Origin: Scenedesmus sp. ARA3
Taxonomy: Eukaryota; Chlorophyta; Chlorophyceae; Sphaeropleales; Scenedesmaceae
Reading direction: 5' to 3'
Assembly: GCA_004335835.1 (NCBI GenBank)
Contig: RWJK01001347.1
Span: forward strand, 8,385-48,169
DNA: 39,785 bases
How positions within the stretch are numbered: position 1 is the stretch's first letter; the number at the start of each line of letters is the position of its first letter. Below the pieces are notes generated by a model. That model saw only the letters and a program-made list of their open reading frames with translations. It did not search any database and was not told the origin of the DNA. A program made the translations under genes and the position numbers. This document shows positions 30,531 through 39,785 of this stretch, one piece after another.

Positions 30531-33500
30531 GTTGCCATGTACATGTGCAGATGCGGAGTGGTTTGATGCAGCGTCTTCCTGGGGCCACGATGACCACCAT
30601 GCAATGCTGGCAGAGGTGGAGAGCATGGTCAAGGAGCTAGCCCCGCCCACAGGGCCCTGGGTGCCGGACCCACCGCTGTCATTTGCAGGTAGGTAACCGT
30701 CAGTAACGTGTTATTTAACAGTTAGTGAGAGATCACCACGCCGTGCTGGCAGAGGTGGAAAGCATGGTCAAGGAGCCAGCCCCGCCCACATGGCCCTGGG
30801 TGCCAGACCCGCCACTGTCTTTTGCAGGTAAGCAATTGTTAGTAACATGTTATTTTGTAAGAATGTAAGGTGGTAATGATGACCACTATGCAATGCTGGC
30901 AGAGGTGTAGTCCATGGTCAAGGAGCTGGCGCCCCCCACAGGGTCCTGGGTGCCAGACCCGCCGCTGTCATTCGCAGGTGAGCAGTAATAAATTGTAGTA
31001 ACATGTGCTGCAGTGCTGAAGGTGCAATTTGTGCCTGTGTGCCTGACACCTGTGCCTGCCGTATCTGCCTGCCTGTCTCGTGCTGTGTCTCGCTGTAGTG
31101 CTCAACATGCAGGTTGTGCCTGCCTGTGTGCCTGCACTGCCCGCTGTGTTGTGCTGCAGTGCCCAACATGCAGTTCATCCCCGTGCCCGCCGAGCTAGGC
31201 CTTGCCGGCTGGTGGGAGAAGGACGACTTGACGCTTTGTCCTGTACGCCTGCTTGCTCAATTATGCATCTGCACTGCTTCCTGCCTCCCCATGCAGTGCC
31301 CAACATGCAGTTCATCCCCGTGCCGGCCAAGCTGGGCCTTGCCGGCTGGTGGGAGAAGGACGACTTGACGCTTCGTCCTGTACGCCTGCTTGCTCAATTA
31401 TGCATCTGCACTGCTTCCTGCCTCCCCCTGCAGTGCCCAACATGCAGTTCATCCCCGTGCCGGCCAAGCTGGGCCTTGCCGGCTGGTGGGAGAAGGACGA
31501 CTTGACGCTTCGTCCTGTACGCCTGCTTGCTCAATTATGCATCTGCACTGCTTCCTGCCTCCCCCTGCAGTGCCCAACATGCAGTTCATCCCCGTGCCGG
31601 CCAAGCTGGGCCTTGCCGGCTGGTGGGAGAAGGACGACGACCGCACCACGCCGCCGCCGCTGCCCATTGACGTGATGCTGAAAGCGAGCTGGATGGTGCA
31701 GAAGAGCCACAACTCCGTGCCGGGCGTGTTTGTGAGTGGCCGGCTTGATTGGTTGATTGTTTGCTTGATTTCGCAGGTGTATGTGTTCTTGCTGGAGTGC
31801 GGAGTGACATGATTGGCTGGCTGGCATGAGTGCGCTGGTGCACTCCTGCTTGCGCTTGCGCGTCCTTGCTGGCGATGATGCTAACAGTGACGGTTCAACC
31901 CATACACCAACTGCAACTGCTACGATCACCTCTTAACCACTGCTAAACTGCTGCTGCTGCTGCTGCTGCTGCTGCAGTTTGAGGAGACGGAGAAGGAGCT
32001 GAACATGATGGTCAAGCCGCGCTTCGTGCCGCCCGGCTTCCCGCGCTACCAGGTGCGATAGTCAGGGGTTGATGTAAGGTGACGTGGTCTTTAGGCCGAA
32101 AGTGAGGACAGAGGCATCGCCGTGGGGTGCCGTTACATTGGTAGCTGAGGCAGCTGTGCAGCGACTGGCTCCCCTCACTTAGCATTGCTAAGTTAGCAAC
32201 ATTGTTCAATTGCCGTGTCTGTAGGTAGCAGTTTCAGGTTGTAGGGTGAGGCCGCAGGCTTTTGTATTCTACTGCTTGATCAACACAGCGTGCGGTTCTC
32301 GCCTCCAGGAGTACTACGACAAGACACAGAAGGTGGCGGGTTGGGGTGAGGCTGCAGGCCTTTGTGCCACGCTGCTTTCAACAAACGCCTCGTGCTTTCT
32401 TCTGTTACACAGGAGTACTACGACAAGACGCAGAAGGAGGAAGAGACGTGGGCCTCCTGGCTGTGGGCTTTCAACAACGTGGGCTTTCAATAACAACCAC
32501 ACTCACATCGTGTTTCCCCTGCTTTCTTTTGCTAAACAGGAGTGCTGTGACAAGACGCAGAAGGAGGAGAAGACGTGGGCGCCTATCTGAACACACAGGC
32601 ATTGTAATGACAACTGCGTATTGTGTCCTGCTTTGCTAAATACACAGGAGTACTACGACAAGAGGCAGAAAATGGCAGTTTCACTTTGAGGCCGCAGGCT
32701 TTTTTGACACACTGCTCAGGGCCCTGCACTGCTTTCAACAAACGCTGCATGCTTTCTTTTGCTACACAGGAGTACTACGACAAGACGCAGAAGGAGGAGA
32801 AGACGTGGGCGCTGCGGCGCGACCTGAAGACGGGGCGCAGCTACGGGCGCATCTTCTTCGCGGCTGACGGCACCATCATCTTCAGGTGCGGCAGTGCTTC
32901 CGTCTACTTTTGTTCAGATTGGGTTGTTGTTGCTGCCATCTGGGGTGGTTTGCGCCCTTGTAATGTGCAACCTGGCATTGTGGCCGCATTCTGATGGCAG
33001 CAATTGGCATCATAGCGGCGTCAAGACTGGCCGCAGCTATGGCCGGCTGTTCTTTGCTGCCGACGGCACCATCATCCTCAGGTGCGGCGGCGCAGTCTGA
33101 TTTTGGTCTGTTGTATTTGGGGTTTGTTGTGTGTGCGGCCTGTAACAGCTGCGTCCCTGTTTTGCGATGGTTTGCGGCATTGCCCTGCGTGGCTGCAAAC
33201 GGAATGATCCTGACGGCTGTGGCGGGCTACTGGTGGCGCTTCTTTGCGACCGGTGGCACCATCATCTTCAGGTGCGGCGTGTTGCTGCTGCTGCTGTTGG
33301 TGGTGGTGCGGCACTGTTTCTCAATGCAGCTGTAGCGCAGAGCAATGCTCAATCTGCTGCTGCCAGGCCGGCGTCGTTTGAAAACATCGGCTGCTGCCTG
33401 TGCTTTCCAGCGACGGCGGTCTCGCAGCAGCAGTGGCTCCTGGCGGCTCTTGTGCATTCCTGTTCTCGCCATCCTGTTGACACATCTTGTTGACACATCC

Positions 33501-34198
33501 CTTTGACCGCAACACATCCCTTCGACAGCTCAACCTTCACACTGTGCATGATTCTGCCGGCTCTTGTGCATCTTGTTCTCGCCACCCCTTTCACTGCTCA
33601 ACCTTAACAGCACATCCAATTGCTCAACCCTAAGCACCTTTGACTGCTCAACCCTAAAACCTTGTGTGGCTGTTTGGCTGTGCAGGACCATGACACGGCC
33701 GATGTTTTCAAACGTAGTAGACTACATAGTAGAGGAGTATGTGCGCTTTGAGGGCCCCGAAAACAAGACGCTGGTCACGCGCCAGTGCTGCCTCGAGGTG
33801 GCGAGCGGCAAGCATGCCGTGCAGTACCTAGTAGGCCACCACTGGGACAAACCCCCTAAGGGATCCATCTAACGGCATCCACAGCAACTTGGTGTAGCAA
33901 CTCTCCCACTCACGCGCTGGGGTGCGACGTTTCCAACGGCAATGGGTGTTGCCGCTGCCGCTGCGCTGCCGCACACGCGCACACAAAACTCCACGCGCTG
34001 CAAATCCCTTGCAGGGTCTGGACGCGTCCAATGTTTGGCAACGACGTGGACGTCATCCTGGAGGAGTACATGCGGTTTGAGGAGGAAGGCAAGGTGCTGG
34101 TGGCAAGGCAGTGCTGCTTGGATCCCAAGTCTGGCAAGCGCGCGGTGCAGTACCTGGTTGGGCGGTGGTGGGAGCACGCGCCCAAGGGCTCGATCTGA
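29037..34198 (+). CDS. Unrecognised conserved-looking protein with alternative last exons
   Basis: Exons 29037-29382, 29863-30048, 30551-30688, 31571-31731, 31978-32052, 32770-32885, then either 33686-33872 or 34015-34198. All phases agree; products are 402 or 401 aa. The first about 170 residues are low-complexity with one Cys-rich patch (LLTCSCL). The remainder looks like a single globular domain rich in Trp and aromatic residues: DAEWFDAASSWGHDDHH, GWWEKDD, ASWMVQKSHNSVPGVF, EYYDKTQKEEKTWALRRD, RSYGRIFFAADGTIIFR and a terminal TRPMF...EEY.RFE...AVQYLVG..W...PKGSI. Predicted beta-rich, but I cannot assign a family. Both terminal exons encode full homologous ends with their own stop. Introns around exons 2, 3, 4 and 6 hold truncated exon copies. 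Confidence 0.85.
30157..30189 (+). repeat. Downstream copy of exon 2 3' end
   Basis: Copy of the LRRMGSSAYSG exon end followed by G|GTGGGTTGG, as at the true donor (30048/30049). The GTTGG-rich intron start is copied with it. Confidence 0.8.
30311..30476 (+). repeat. Two upstream copies of exon 3 5' end
   Basis: Copies of the DAEWFDAASSWGHDDHH exon start begin at 30311 (with an in-frame stop) and 30427 (intact for about 50 nt), each after CAG. The true exon begins at 30551. Each copy is followed by a (CTG)n tract, so the tandem unit is exon start plus CTG tract, 116-124 bp. Confidence 0.88.
30735..30977 (+). repeat. Two downstream copies of exon 3 3' end
   Basis: About 95 nt of the end of exon 3 recurs at 30735-30827 (open, with GTAAGC donor) and 30879-30977 (one in-frame stop, GTGAGC donor). 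The true exon ends at 30688. Confidence 0.9.
31160..31570 (+). repeat. Three 137-bp tandem copies of exon 4 5' end plus intron
   Basis: Copies of the exon 4 start (VPNMQFIPVPAKLGLAGWW) begin at 31160, 31297 and 31434; the complete exon begins at 31571. Spacing is exactly 137 bp each time. Each holds about 70 nt of exon, 67 nt of intron and a CTGCAG or ATGCAG acceptor. Copies 2 and 3 look identical to the true exon start over this length; copy 1 has a few changes. 137 is not a multiple of three. Confidence 0.95.
32309..32672 (+). repeat. Four upstream copies of exon 6 5' end
   Basis: The EYYDKTQKEEKTWA exon start recurs at 32309, 32413, 32540 and 32648 before the complete exon at 32770, spacing 104-127 bp. 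Every copy is preceded by CAG. Retained exon length is about 23-45 nt, and the copies differ in substitutions. Confidence 0.92.
33020..33271 (+). repeat. Two downstream copies of exon 6 3' end
   Basis: Copies of the RSYGRLFFAADGTIIFR exon end lie at 33020-33081 (well conserved) and about 33225-33271 (diverged), each followed by the same AG|GTGCGG donor as the true exon end at 32885. Confidence 0.88.
33686..33872 (+). other. First alternative terminal exon
   Basis: Starts after TGTGCAG in phase 2 and encodes TMTRPMFSNVVDYIVEEYV... to PPKGSI and a stop. It is homologous along its whole length to the exon at 34015-34198 but differs at many residues, and both are open, which points to selection on both forms. 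Confidence 0.8.
34015..34198 (+). other. Second alternative terminal exon
   Basis: Starts after CTTGCAG in the same phase and encodes WTRPMFGNDVDVILEEYM... to APKGSI and TGA. Either this exon or 33686-33872 can follow exon 6 in frame. Use of both would make two isoforms with different C-terminal about 60 residues. Confidence 0.8.
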
Positions 34199-34500
34199 TC
34201 TGATCTGATCTGATTATTCAGATCTGAGCAGCAATACCTGGTGGGGCAGTGTTGGGGGCTCGATCTGATGGGGTGTGATCTCATCTGATCTGACCTGATG
34301 TGAGCAGCAGTGCCTGGTGGGGCGGTGGTGGGAGCAGGCACCCCAGGGCTCGATCTGATCTTGTCCGGAGTTCGATTTGATCTGACCTGATCTGATGTGA
34401 GCAGCAGTACCTGGTGGGGCGGTGCTGCCGGTTGGCTCGCAGGCACCCCAGCGCTCGATCTGATCTTGTCCGGAGTTCGATCTGATCTGAGCAACAGCGG
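34199..34500 (+). repeat. Degenerate copies of the last exon end with GATCT repeats
   Basis: At least three copies of the exon end (CAGTACCTGGTKGGGCGGTG ... GGGCTCGATCTGATC) follow the stop codon, at roughly 34225-34280, 34303-34365 and 34400-34460, with (CTGAT)n-like filler. They lie after the stop, so they would fall in the 3' UTR. Confidence 0.85.
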
Positions 34501-34579
34501 CTTGGTCAGTATGCATGGTGATCAGGCATGCAAGGGGCCCTCCTGAGCAGCAGCAGTGGGACTTGGACCAGGTGTGCAA

Positions 34580-34655
34580 GGGCTCCAGCAGCAGCAGCAG
34601 CGGCGGCAGCAGCAGCGGCAGCAGCAGCGGCAGCAGCAGCGGCAGCAGCAGCGGC
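34580..34655 (+). repeat. 12-bp minisatellite GGCAGCAGCAGC
   Basis: About five to six units of a GGC(AGC)3 repeat downstream of the plus-strand gene, probably in or after its 3' UTR. No coding role seen. Confidence 0.8.
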
Positions 34656-34659
34656 ATTA

Positions 34660-37600
34660 CGTCATGGTAGCTGCTGTTGCTATGGCTTAAATGGTAACAT
34701 GATGATGATGGTAGCTGCTGTTGGGCTGGGGTCATGCTGTTTGCTCTGGGGGTTGGGTGATTCGCCAGCTTAAGCATTGGGGGATTTGCGGTGTGTGATA
34801 GCGTAGCGGCTTGTACAGAGGGCCTTGTGGTGGGTAGACAGTGCATTTGGGTGGTGCATGCTGCTGCTTCTTGCGCCTGCTGCATGTGTGTACATAACAT
34901 GGTGGTGGTTGAAACTGTACATTAGCAGCAGATGTCTCTGCTGATATCTGCTTGCTTGGGGGAGGGGGGATTGTCAATGGTTGGTCATAAAGTGTTTGCG
35001 TAGTGGTTGGCACGGCTCGGCAATGTGTGCTGGGGCACTGCTGTGTTGTGTGTCTCTGTCTGTAGAGTGTTGGTTGTACGCTCAGATTGAGGCAGTTGGC
35101 CATTGTGAAGTGTGCTTGAGCTTGCAGCTGTCCAGTGTGCAGCTGCTGCTGTGCAGCATGCGCAGTTGTGGTCAGTATGCTTGGCGCAGCTTGTACAGAT
35201 TTGTAGCAGCAGCCGTCGCGGCAGGGCAGTTTAAGGGGCACAGTTTGCATGTTGTGACGGCAGTCTATGGTGACAGTTGTGGAGATGGTTTTCAGTTGCT
35301 GCTGGCAGGCGAAGGAGGTGCAGGGAGCTCTCCAGTAATGTTTTCCTTCTGCAAGATTGTAGCAGTCATACAGTCGCACACAAGCTTTGTGGTACTACTG
35401 ATATAGTTGTTGACACAGCGTGTGTTGGCTGACTCCACGCAGCTGCAGCGCAGTCAGCTGAACATAGCCATCAGGTGTTCATAACTTTGCCTTGTACATG
35501 TGCATTAGAGCAGGGGTGTCACCCTGCTTGGCATATGCTTTGTGCGCTTTTCTAGCATCAATATCAACCACACTTTTAAGGCTGTCACAGGATGGGTTCA
35601 AATGCACAGGAGTGATGTGGTGGTCGTGTGCACTTGTGTCTACTGAAATGCCAGCATTGCACGTGCTTCTCCTTGTGCTTCAATGGAAGGCATGGCTGCC
35701 TCGGCATATGCCAAGCAGTAGCAGATGCACTTGCATGCAAGTGCTCTGCTTCAAGCCATAGTCATTGCATCTGCCAAGGGCAGAAAGTTGTGAGTTGCGT
35801 TGCTGATTCGCAGCCATTGCCGCATGCTGACAGGCTGTGTGGCTGCAACCTGCAGGCTTATTGCTGTAACATTTTACAAAGTCGCTGTTGCCGACTGTAC
35901 GTGCGGCATCTGCGCAGAGCATGCAGGATACCATGCAAATTGAGTTGTCTGGTCTCTGACTCTTAGTCAGTACCACTCAGCAGCAGTTTGCAGGCATCAT
36001 CAAGGTGCACAGGTGCTTTACAGCTTGTAAAATTTGACACTCTTTTAATCAACCTATGGAGTCTTGAAAAAGGGCACACAAGAGGAAAAGGAACAGCACC
36101 ACACTGCGTAACCGCGGCGCAGCTGTATCAAAAAAGTAATTCACATACACGCATCCCAACAGGTGCATGGCATGCGTATGCGGCAGGCACATAAGCTCTC
36201 AAGATGTTGCATACATAACATGTAGCAACTGCAGTGCTGCAAAAGACCCAGATCTCAGACACACTCAAAAAAAAACAGTGCAGGGTATTGACAAGCAAAA
36301 CCCTGCACAGCGCCTGGTGCGTCAGTAGCTGCCATTGCAGCATCTGCTCATGCAGAGCTTGTACCGCCTGCTCGTACTGCCTGCTCGTACTGCCGGCAGC
36401 TGCTTTCTTTGTCGTGAGTTATGGCAGCAGAGTGCATCCTTACCCCATGACGTGACTCACACATGATGCATACAAAACGATTGAGTGTTAGGGCTGTGGC
36501 TGCCCAGCCATCCACTGGGAAGCTGACAACTTGACAATGCTATCTGTGGAGTACAGCACCAGCAGCATGAAGGCCACGCAAAAAGCAAAACGCGCAGCAG
36601 ATCTGCGAACAAATCATATTGAGCCCTTGAGCGCCTGCTGGCCACTCACACAAGGCCCAAACACCTGCAGACAGAGCATAAGCTGTGTGGACCGTGCTGA
36701 TCTGCAGCACACTGCACGCCAGACCTTGCGACAGGTCAAGTGCAGGTAGACAAGAGAAAGCAGAGCACTATATGCCCCTGGAAACATACCACACTTGGTA
36801 CATATTTAACATATTGTGACATGATACAGGCTTCCTCTCTCAACAATCAACAACCAATCCGATTGGCATTGAAAAGTATCTCTTTTGCAACTCCAATGAA
36901 GCTGCGGCGGAAAACGAGTCAATTGCAAATGGAAGCCGCCAATCTGCACACAATGAAACAGTGCCGTGACAAAGGCACAAGCGCAGTATACCCTGTAACA
37001 CCTTACGACTAAATTGCGTGCACGCCACTGGCAGGTGGTCCGTTGAGACAGCTTTAAGTACAAAACGGTACTTAGCACAGTAAACAATCGCAGCCGCAGT
37101 TGACTGCCTACCAGAGATACTCAACAAGTGGCAAACTGCAGGACACTACATGACTTCAAATCTACGGCTGTCTCAACAACACGAAAGCAAAACACAAGGG
37201 CAGTGCTGATACTATCTAACGCAGTAACCGTGCCAGTAGCAGTACAGCAGAACCATTTACAGCCTCCAGTTGAACAGCAGCAGCCAGACCAGCAACTGCA
37301 CATGCGTGCATGCCAAATCCTGTATTGTGCTGATGCAGCGCAGAAAGCATGCGCGCCAACTAGCGGAAGCTGTGCAACAGATCCTGTGCACGCTTGCAGC
37401 AGAACAACATTAATTGCAAGCACTTGCAGCAACGCTGCCCGCAATTCACCAAGCCTACCAAAGAGAAAATATATATACCCTTCCAAAGGCACAAGGACTT
37501 CCACACGGTGCAACAGTAGAACCCGCATGCGCTGTACTGCAGTGCTGAAGACACTCGGGGGATGTAACAGGGCTATATACTTGCTGTGACCGACAGCAGG

Positions 37601-37880
37601 CGCAGTCCCACACAGTCCAACATGTGCAGGCAAGCAAAGCAACAGCCGCAAATGAACAGCTGTACAGATGAGCCTGCGGCTCACAAACTTTATACACACT
37701 TTTTCAAGGCCCTGCAACTGCTAAAAGCTTCACCACACATCCACTTCCAACACATGCAGTCCTTCAACCATCGTCTTATTCAGTCTGCTGTGCACAAGGA
37801 CGTGTGCTGTCCATGCATTGGAATGTGCTGCTGCAGCATACAGCACCAGCCCCAACATGCCACGTCATACAGGCGCAGGC
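34660..37880. other. About 3.2 kb without a supported gene
   Basis: This lies between two convergent genes. Open frames here, including a 198-codon minus-strand one at 37717-37121, start with non-ATG codons, have no splice-consistent structure and no recognisable domain. I see no tRNA, rRNA, transposon terminal repeat or CRISPR-like array. It may include long 3' UTRs or an unrecognised non-coding gene. Confidence 0.4.
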
Positions 37881-37884
37881 GCGC

Positions 37885-38190
37885 TCAAGAGCATATCAAG
37901 CCCCATTGCCGTGGGGAGACAGTCGCGCCAGCGCTGCAGCGCACCAACCCCAGCTCGTAGCAGGCACAGGCGTGCCTGAGAGCGTGTCAAGTCCAATTGG
38001 CGTGCAAGAACAGCCGCGCCTGCGCTGCAGCGCACAGCACCAACCCTAAGCATGCCACACTGCAAGTCACTGATGCGCCTGCACCTGTCAGCACGTCAAG
38101 CCCCATTAGCATGCGGGAACAGGCGGGCAAGCGCTGCAGCACAGCAATGCTCAGCGCAGCCAGCGCAGTCATCCAGGCGCCGGGGACCAG
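37885..38190 (-). repeat. Three downstream copies of the MFS gene last exon
   Basis: Copies of the last exon end (PGAWMTALAVLSI ... ANGA stop) lie at about 38093-38190, 37984-38055 and 37890-37960, increasingly diverged. The nearest copy has a frame change after LSIA. They sit beyond the stop codon at 38252, as with the copies after the plus-strand gene terminal exon. Confidence 0.85.
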
Positions 38191-38251
38191 CATCACCAAC
38201 CCCAGCATGCCACGTTACAGGCACAGGTGGCCATGACAGCGTGATAGCAAA

Positions 38252-38402
38252 TCAAGCCCCATTAGCATGCGGGAACATGCGGGCAAGCGCTGCAGCGCAG
38301 ACAATGCTGAGCACAGCCAGCGCAGTCATCCAGGCACCGGGCGCCAGCAGCAGCGGGCCGGCTGCTGTCTTTATGGCTGAGAGCACCACCGGCGTCAGCA
38401 CT

Positions 38403-38457
<55 letters not shown>

Positions 38458-39706
38458 TTGCAGGCAGAAAAGAAGTGGTGCCCAGTCACGCGGTGATATG
38501 GTTGGTTACAAGTTGAGACTGCACAAGCAAGCACGCATTGCAATGGCGTGATCCAACAGCGAAATTTACTGTGCTGTGGTCCACGTGCGCGCACAGCATA
38601 CTGCCGGCTGCAGCTGCAGACACACTGCTTTCTGATTACATGAAGCCACCTGTCAATCCAGATCCCACCAACAGTCGCAGTCACGCGCCTCACCTCCAAA
38701 AGCAAGCATGCCTGCAAGGGGCGAGGACACGGCAGCGCAACAGCACAAGCCAGGCAGGAGTTCACCATGTCACTCTTGTCATGTGGCATTCACGTTTGAA
38801 CCAGAAAAGAGCAGAGCACATTGACTGCTACCGAGGCTGGTCACTGATCCACATGCACAGCGAATGCACCAAACACTGCGATGCATGTATAGCTAACCCT
38901 GCACGTGACCTGCTTGCTGCACTCAACATGCAGAGCAACGATGGGCAGGCGCAACTGCAGCAGACGTGCCCAGCCAGGTACGCGCAATAGCACATGCCAA
39001 TGATCACAAACACACGTAAAATTCACTGCAACAACGATCTGTCATGACCTTCTGGGCATGCACACAGCACGCACTATCGCACCTGCATGGAAGCCCAGGC
39101 ACACGCCGCTGATGCGCACCCCAGCAGGGTACAGCGAGCAGCACATAGCTGGCAGCATGCCCGCAGCAGCGCCCGCAAGCGCCAGCGTGGCAGCTTGAGT
39201 CAGCCAGCAGGCGGCAAGGGACCTGCTGCTGAGGGCGATGAACATGGGGATAGAGCTGATGGCTGCAGCAGCAGCAAGGATGTAGGCAGTCAGCCAGTGC
39301 ACCACATTAGGGTTGCTGCAGCATGGTGGTGCTTTGGCTGCATGTCGCAAGCCAGCAAGACCGGCTGCAGCAGGGGCAACAGAAGAAACTAGCCAGCTAG
39401 CAATGTACTGTGTCATGGTGCTTCTTGTGCCTGAGATGTCTTCAATCACTGAGCCTTGCACCCTCTGGATTTCTGATATCAGCTATATATCATCACCAGG
39501 GTCAGCGCCCTACACTTGCCTGCGATGCCGCACACAGCCATTGTCGCCCGCAGCCGGCCCACGCCCCTGTCGCTTGCAGCCCCGGCCGCCAGCACAGCAG
39601 CAGCAAACAGCGCAATGCATGACAGCAGCATCCACAGCACGAGGGCCTGCACGACCCGATGCTCTGCACTGACGTCACAGACACACTGCCTCCTGACTGC
39701 AAGCAA
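38252..39706 (-). CDS. Major facilitator superfamily transporter, 3' part
   Basis: Supported exons are about 39700-39520 (5' limit uncertain), 39472-39083 and 38400-38252; the gene continues past the right edge. Exon joins fit phase 1, the first with an apparent GC-AG intron (GCAG|GCAAGT). The protein shows an MFS loop (AAGASDRGVGRLRA, like GxxxDRxGRR), several hydrophobic helices and MCCSLYPAGVRISGVCLGFHA, which matches the ELFPxxVRxxGxALGYN motif of the metabolite:H+ symporter group (ProP, KgtP, ShiA-like). A few residues expected after this motif are missing, so a small exon between 38401 and 39082 may be overlooked. The (CTG)n tract before the 38400 acceptor belongs to the last intron. 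Substrate unknown. Confidence 0.65.
38401..38453 (-). repeat. CTG tract forming the 3' splice site of the MFS last intron
   Basis: On the sense strand (CTG)16-17 runs straight into CTGCAG and the exon start at 38400. No other pyrimidine tract separates the repeat from the AG. Confidence 0.75.
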
Positions 39707-39785
39707 ACCGCACTAGTGAACTTAGTAGATCCACACCAACATCGGCAAGCATTCCATGTATGTATGTAGCAATTACTTGCCTGCA

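Noticed and set aside
37121..37717. 198-codon minus-strand open frame downstream of the MFS gene
   Set aside because: It begins with TTG, has no recognisable domain or exon-like ends, and could be chance within a 3' flank.

Overview
The window is nuclear DNA of a green alga, most likely a core chlorophyte (Chlorophyceae; a Scenedesmaceae-like genome is my guess, not shown). The evidence is short exons with GT-AG introns, chlorophyte-style low-complexity Gln/Ala/Ser tracts, very dense CAG/CTG microsatellites, a (TTTAGGG)-like telobox, and eukaryote-only genes such as the spliceosomal kinase PRP4 and a SWEET sugar transporter. One 50-N scaffold gap lies in a CTG tract at 11380-11429.

Layout. 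Minus strand: PRP4 kinase (470-7820, ten exons whose phases all fit, 999 aa); a large Gln-rich protein with four copies of a roughly 140-residue domain that faintly resembles a LOTUS/OST-HTH winged helix (8587-about 13150); two tandem paralogues of an unrecognised helical-repeat family (13775-16342 and 16976-20672) with the same four-exon structure and a telobox at the same distance upstream; a SWEET/MtN3 transporter with a long C-terminal tail (21631-23871). A divergent promoter region of about 1.5 kb follows. Plus strand: a probable plastid-targeted acidic low-complexity protein (25407-27809) and an unrecognised seven-exon gene with two alternative terminal exons (29037-34198). After about 4 kb of apparently non-coding DNA comes the 3' part of a minus-strand major-facilitator transporter (38252 to beyond about 39700) whose 5' end is outside the window.

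The most unusual signal is structural. In four unrelated genes (PRP4, SWEET, the 29-34 kb gene, the MFS gene) introns or 3' flanks contain truncated tandem copies of the neighbouring exon edge. Copies of an exon's 5' end, usually with an AG acceptor, lie upstream of the exon. Copies of its 3' end, often with a GT donor, lie downstream. Some arrays have near-exact periods (137 bp x3, about 125 bp x3, about 142 bp). Every PRP4 kinase exon from 4 to 8 has such 'echoes' on both sides. A second genome-level pattern is strand polarity of the triplet repeats: in introns the sense strand reads CTG, commonly just before the 3' splice site, while in coding exons it reads CAG/GCA. I also see four single-base frame breaks, all confined to the lineage-specific repeat-protein genes. 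The genes do not form an obvious pathway; the neighbourhood looks like ordinary eukaryotic gene order.
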